NCBI GenBank assembly: GCA_001777915.1
Contig: MFFN01000001.1
Coordinates: forward strand, 176,215-240,214
DNA length: 64,000 nt
Direction of reading: 5' to 3'
Source of the DNA: Candidatus Edwardsbacteria bacterium RifOxyA12_full_54_48
GTDB lineage: Bacteria; Edwardsbacteria; AC1; EtOH8
How positions within the stretch are numbered: position 1 is the stretch's first letter; each line of letters begins with the position of its first letter. Shown piece after piece: positions 63,813 to 64,000 of this stretch. A program made the translations under genes and the position numbers. The notes beneath the pieces are model-generated. The model had not been told where the DNA came from. It was given only the letters and a program-made list of their open reading frames with translations, and made no database searches.

Positions 63813-63924
63813 GGCGGGAAATAGGCCTCTTTTATCCAGCCGCGGAGGGGTGGTTAAATCCAGCCATCCCTTCGTGGCGGCAACCAATTTCAGCACAAAG
63901 TTGAAATGTCGTTGCTTAGTCAAT

Positions 63925-63972
63925 ATGTCAGGGTAACAGGCAAGTGAAAATGTCAGGGGTAGGAGCAAGTTG
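63925..63972 (+). repeat. Imperfect direct repeat near window end
   Basis: ATGTCAGGGTAACAGGCAAG and ATGTCAGGGGTAGGAGCAAG are about 23-base units in tandem. Multiple short terminal repeats starting TGTCAGG are typical of IS21-like ends, so an insertion sequence may begin here. No gene is visible in 63813-64000; a GC-rich hairpin lies near 63839-63880. Confidence 0.4.
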
Positions 63973-64000
63973 TTGAAATTTGGTCAACCCAAGGTTGGCT

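Larger units (their letters stand above)
47086..64000. mobile_element. Integrated mobile region, right end beyond window
   Basis: Composition drops from about 58 % to about 40 % G+C at the broken tRNA-Thr and stays low to the window end, apart from short GC-rich blocks. Gene content is that of an integrative element: Cro/C1 repressors on the minus strand with divergent plus-strand genes, an HTH initiator-like protein, excisionase-like proteins, ArdC, a RadC-type JAB protein and DUF5131. It also carries three large exported proteins. No integrase, capsid, portal or conjugation gene is visible, so the class of element is unknown; the rest may lie past 64,000. Confidence 0.7.

Noticed and set aside
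63751-63936. 61-codon ORF at the window end
   Set aside because: It overlaps the excisionase-like gene in another frame and runs through a hairpin; no ribosome-binding site.

Overview
The window looks like a chromosomal contig from an uncultivated, Gram-negative-type bacterium. The core runs at about 55-60 % G+C. Features pointing to an FCB-affiliated candidate phylum of the TA06 / Edwardsbacteria / WOR-3 kind are: a bacterial V/A-type ATPase, two GWxTD-domain proteins, lipoproteins and a predicted beta-barrel, large secreted proteins with C-terminal type IX-secretion-like sorting domains, and a MreBCD/PBP2/RodA/Lgt cell-shape block. That placement is an inference from gene content; no rRNA or universal marker set is present.

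Layout. (1) 1-13.2 kb: three membrane proteins, two Roadblock/LC7-like small proteins and V-ATPase subunits F, A, B and D. A DHH phosphoesterase and several envelope proteins are interleaved, and two GWxTD proteins follow, ending in a strong terminator. No membrane (V0) or stalk subunits are visible. (2) 13.2-28.3 kb: a complete but interrupted histidine-degradation locus: hutH, a second lyase with an Ala-Cys-Gly cofactor triad, hutU, hutI and a fused ftcD, giving histidine to urocanate to imidazolonepropionate to formiminoglutamate to glutamate, with one-carbon transfer to tetrahydrofolate. It is broken up by an M48 protease, a REP-associated transposase with its own REP hairpins, an AT-rich adenine-methylase / membrane-protein / DGQHR island, a lipoprotein gene flanked by copies of the hutI 5' end, and a palindrome inserted in frame inside hutI.

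(3) 28.3-36.3 kb: two TPR proteins around an ExeA-like AAA ATPase, then comEC and deoC. (4) 36.4-40.2 kb: an endonuclease III-related protein with a possible leaderless start, and an ABC-2 exporter of one ATPase and two permeases. (5) 40.4-46.9 kb: mreB, mreC, mreD, mrdA (PBP2), rodA and lgt.

(6) 47.0-64.0 kb: composition drops sharply after the 5' half of a tRNA-Thr(CGT) gene whose 3' half is missing. The rest is a mobile region that probably runs past the window end. It carries Cro/C1-type repressors, an HTH initiator-like protein, two excisionase-like proteins, an ArdC-type antirestriction protein, a RadC-type JAB protein, a DUF5131 radical-SAM-like protein, and three large AT-rich exported proteins, two with C-terminal sorting domains. 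Many small genes are followed by their own intrinsic terminator. The repressor/excisionase module occurs twice in related forms at 47.7-49.6 kb and 61.8-63.8 kb, suggesting tandem or nested elements. No integrase gene is visible.

Best candidates for something undescribed: the methylase/membrane/DGQHR island at 20.1-22.6 kb, the Roadblock proteins in the V-ATPase cluster, the duplicated module of the tRNA-associated element, and the structured GC-rich block with two dif-like sites at 61.3-61.5 kb.
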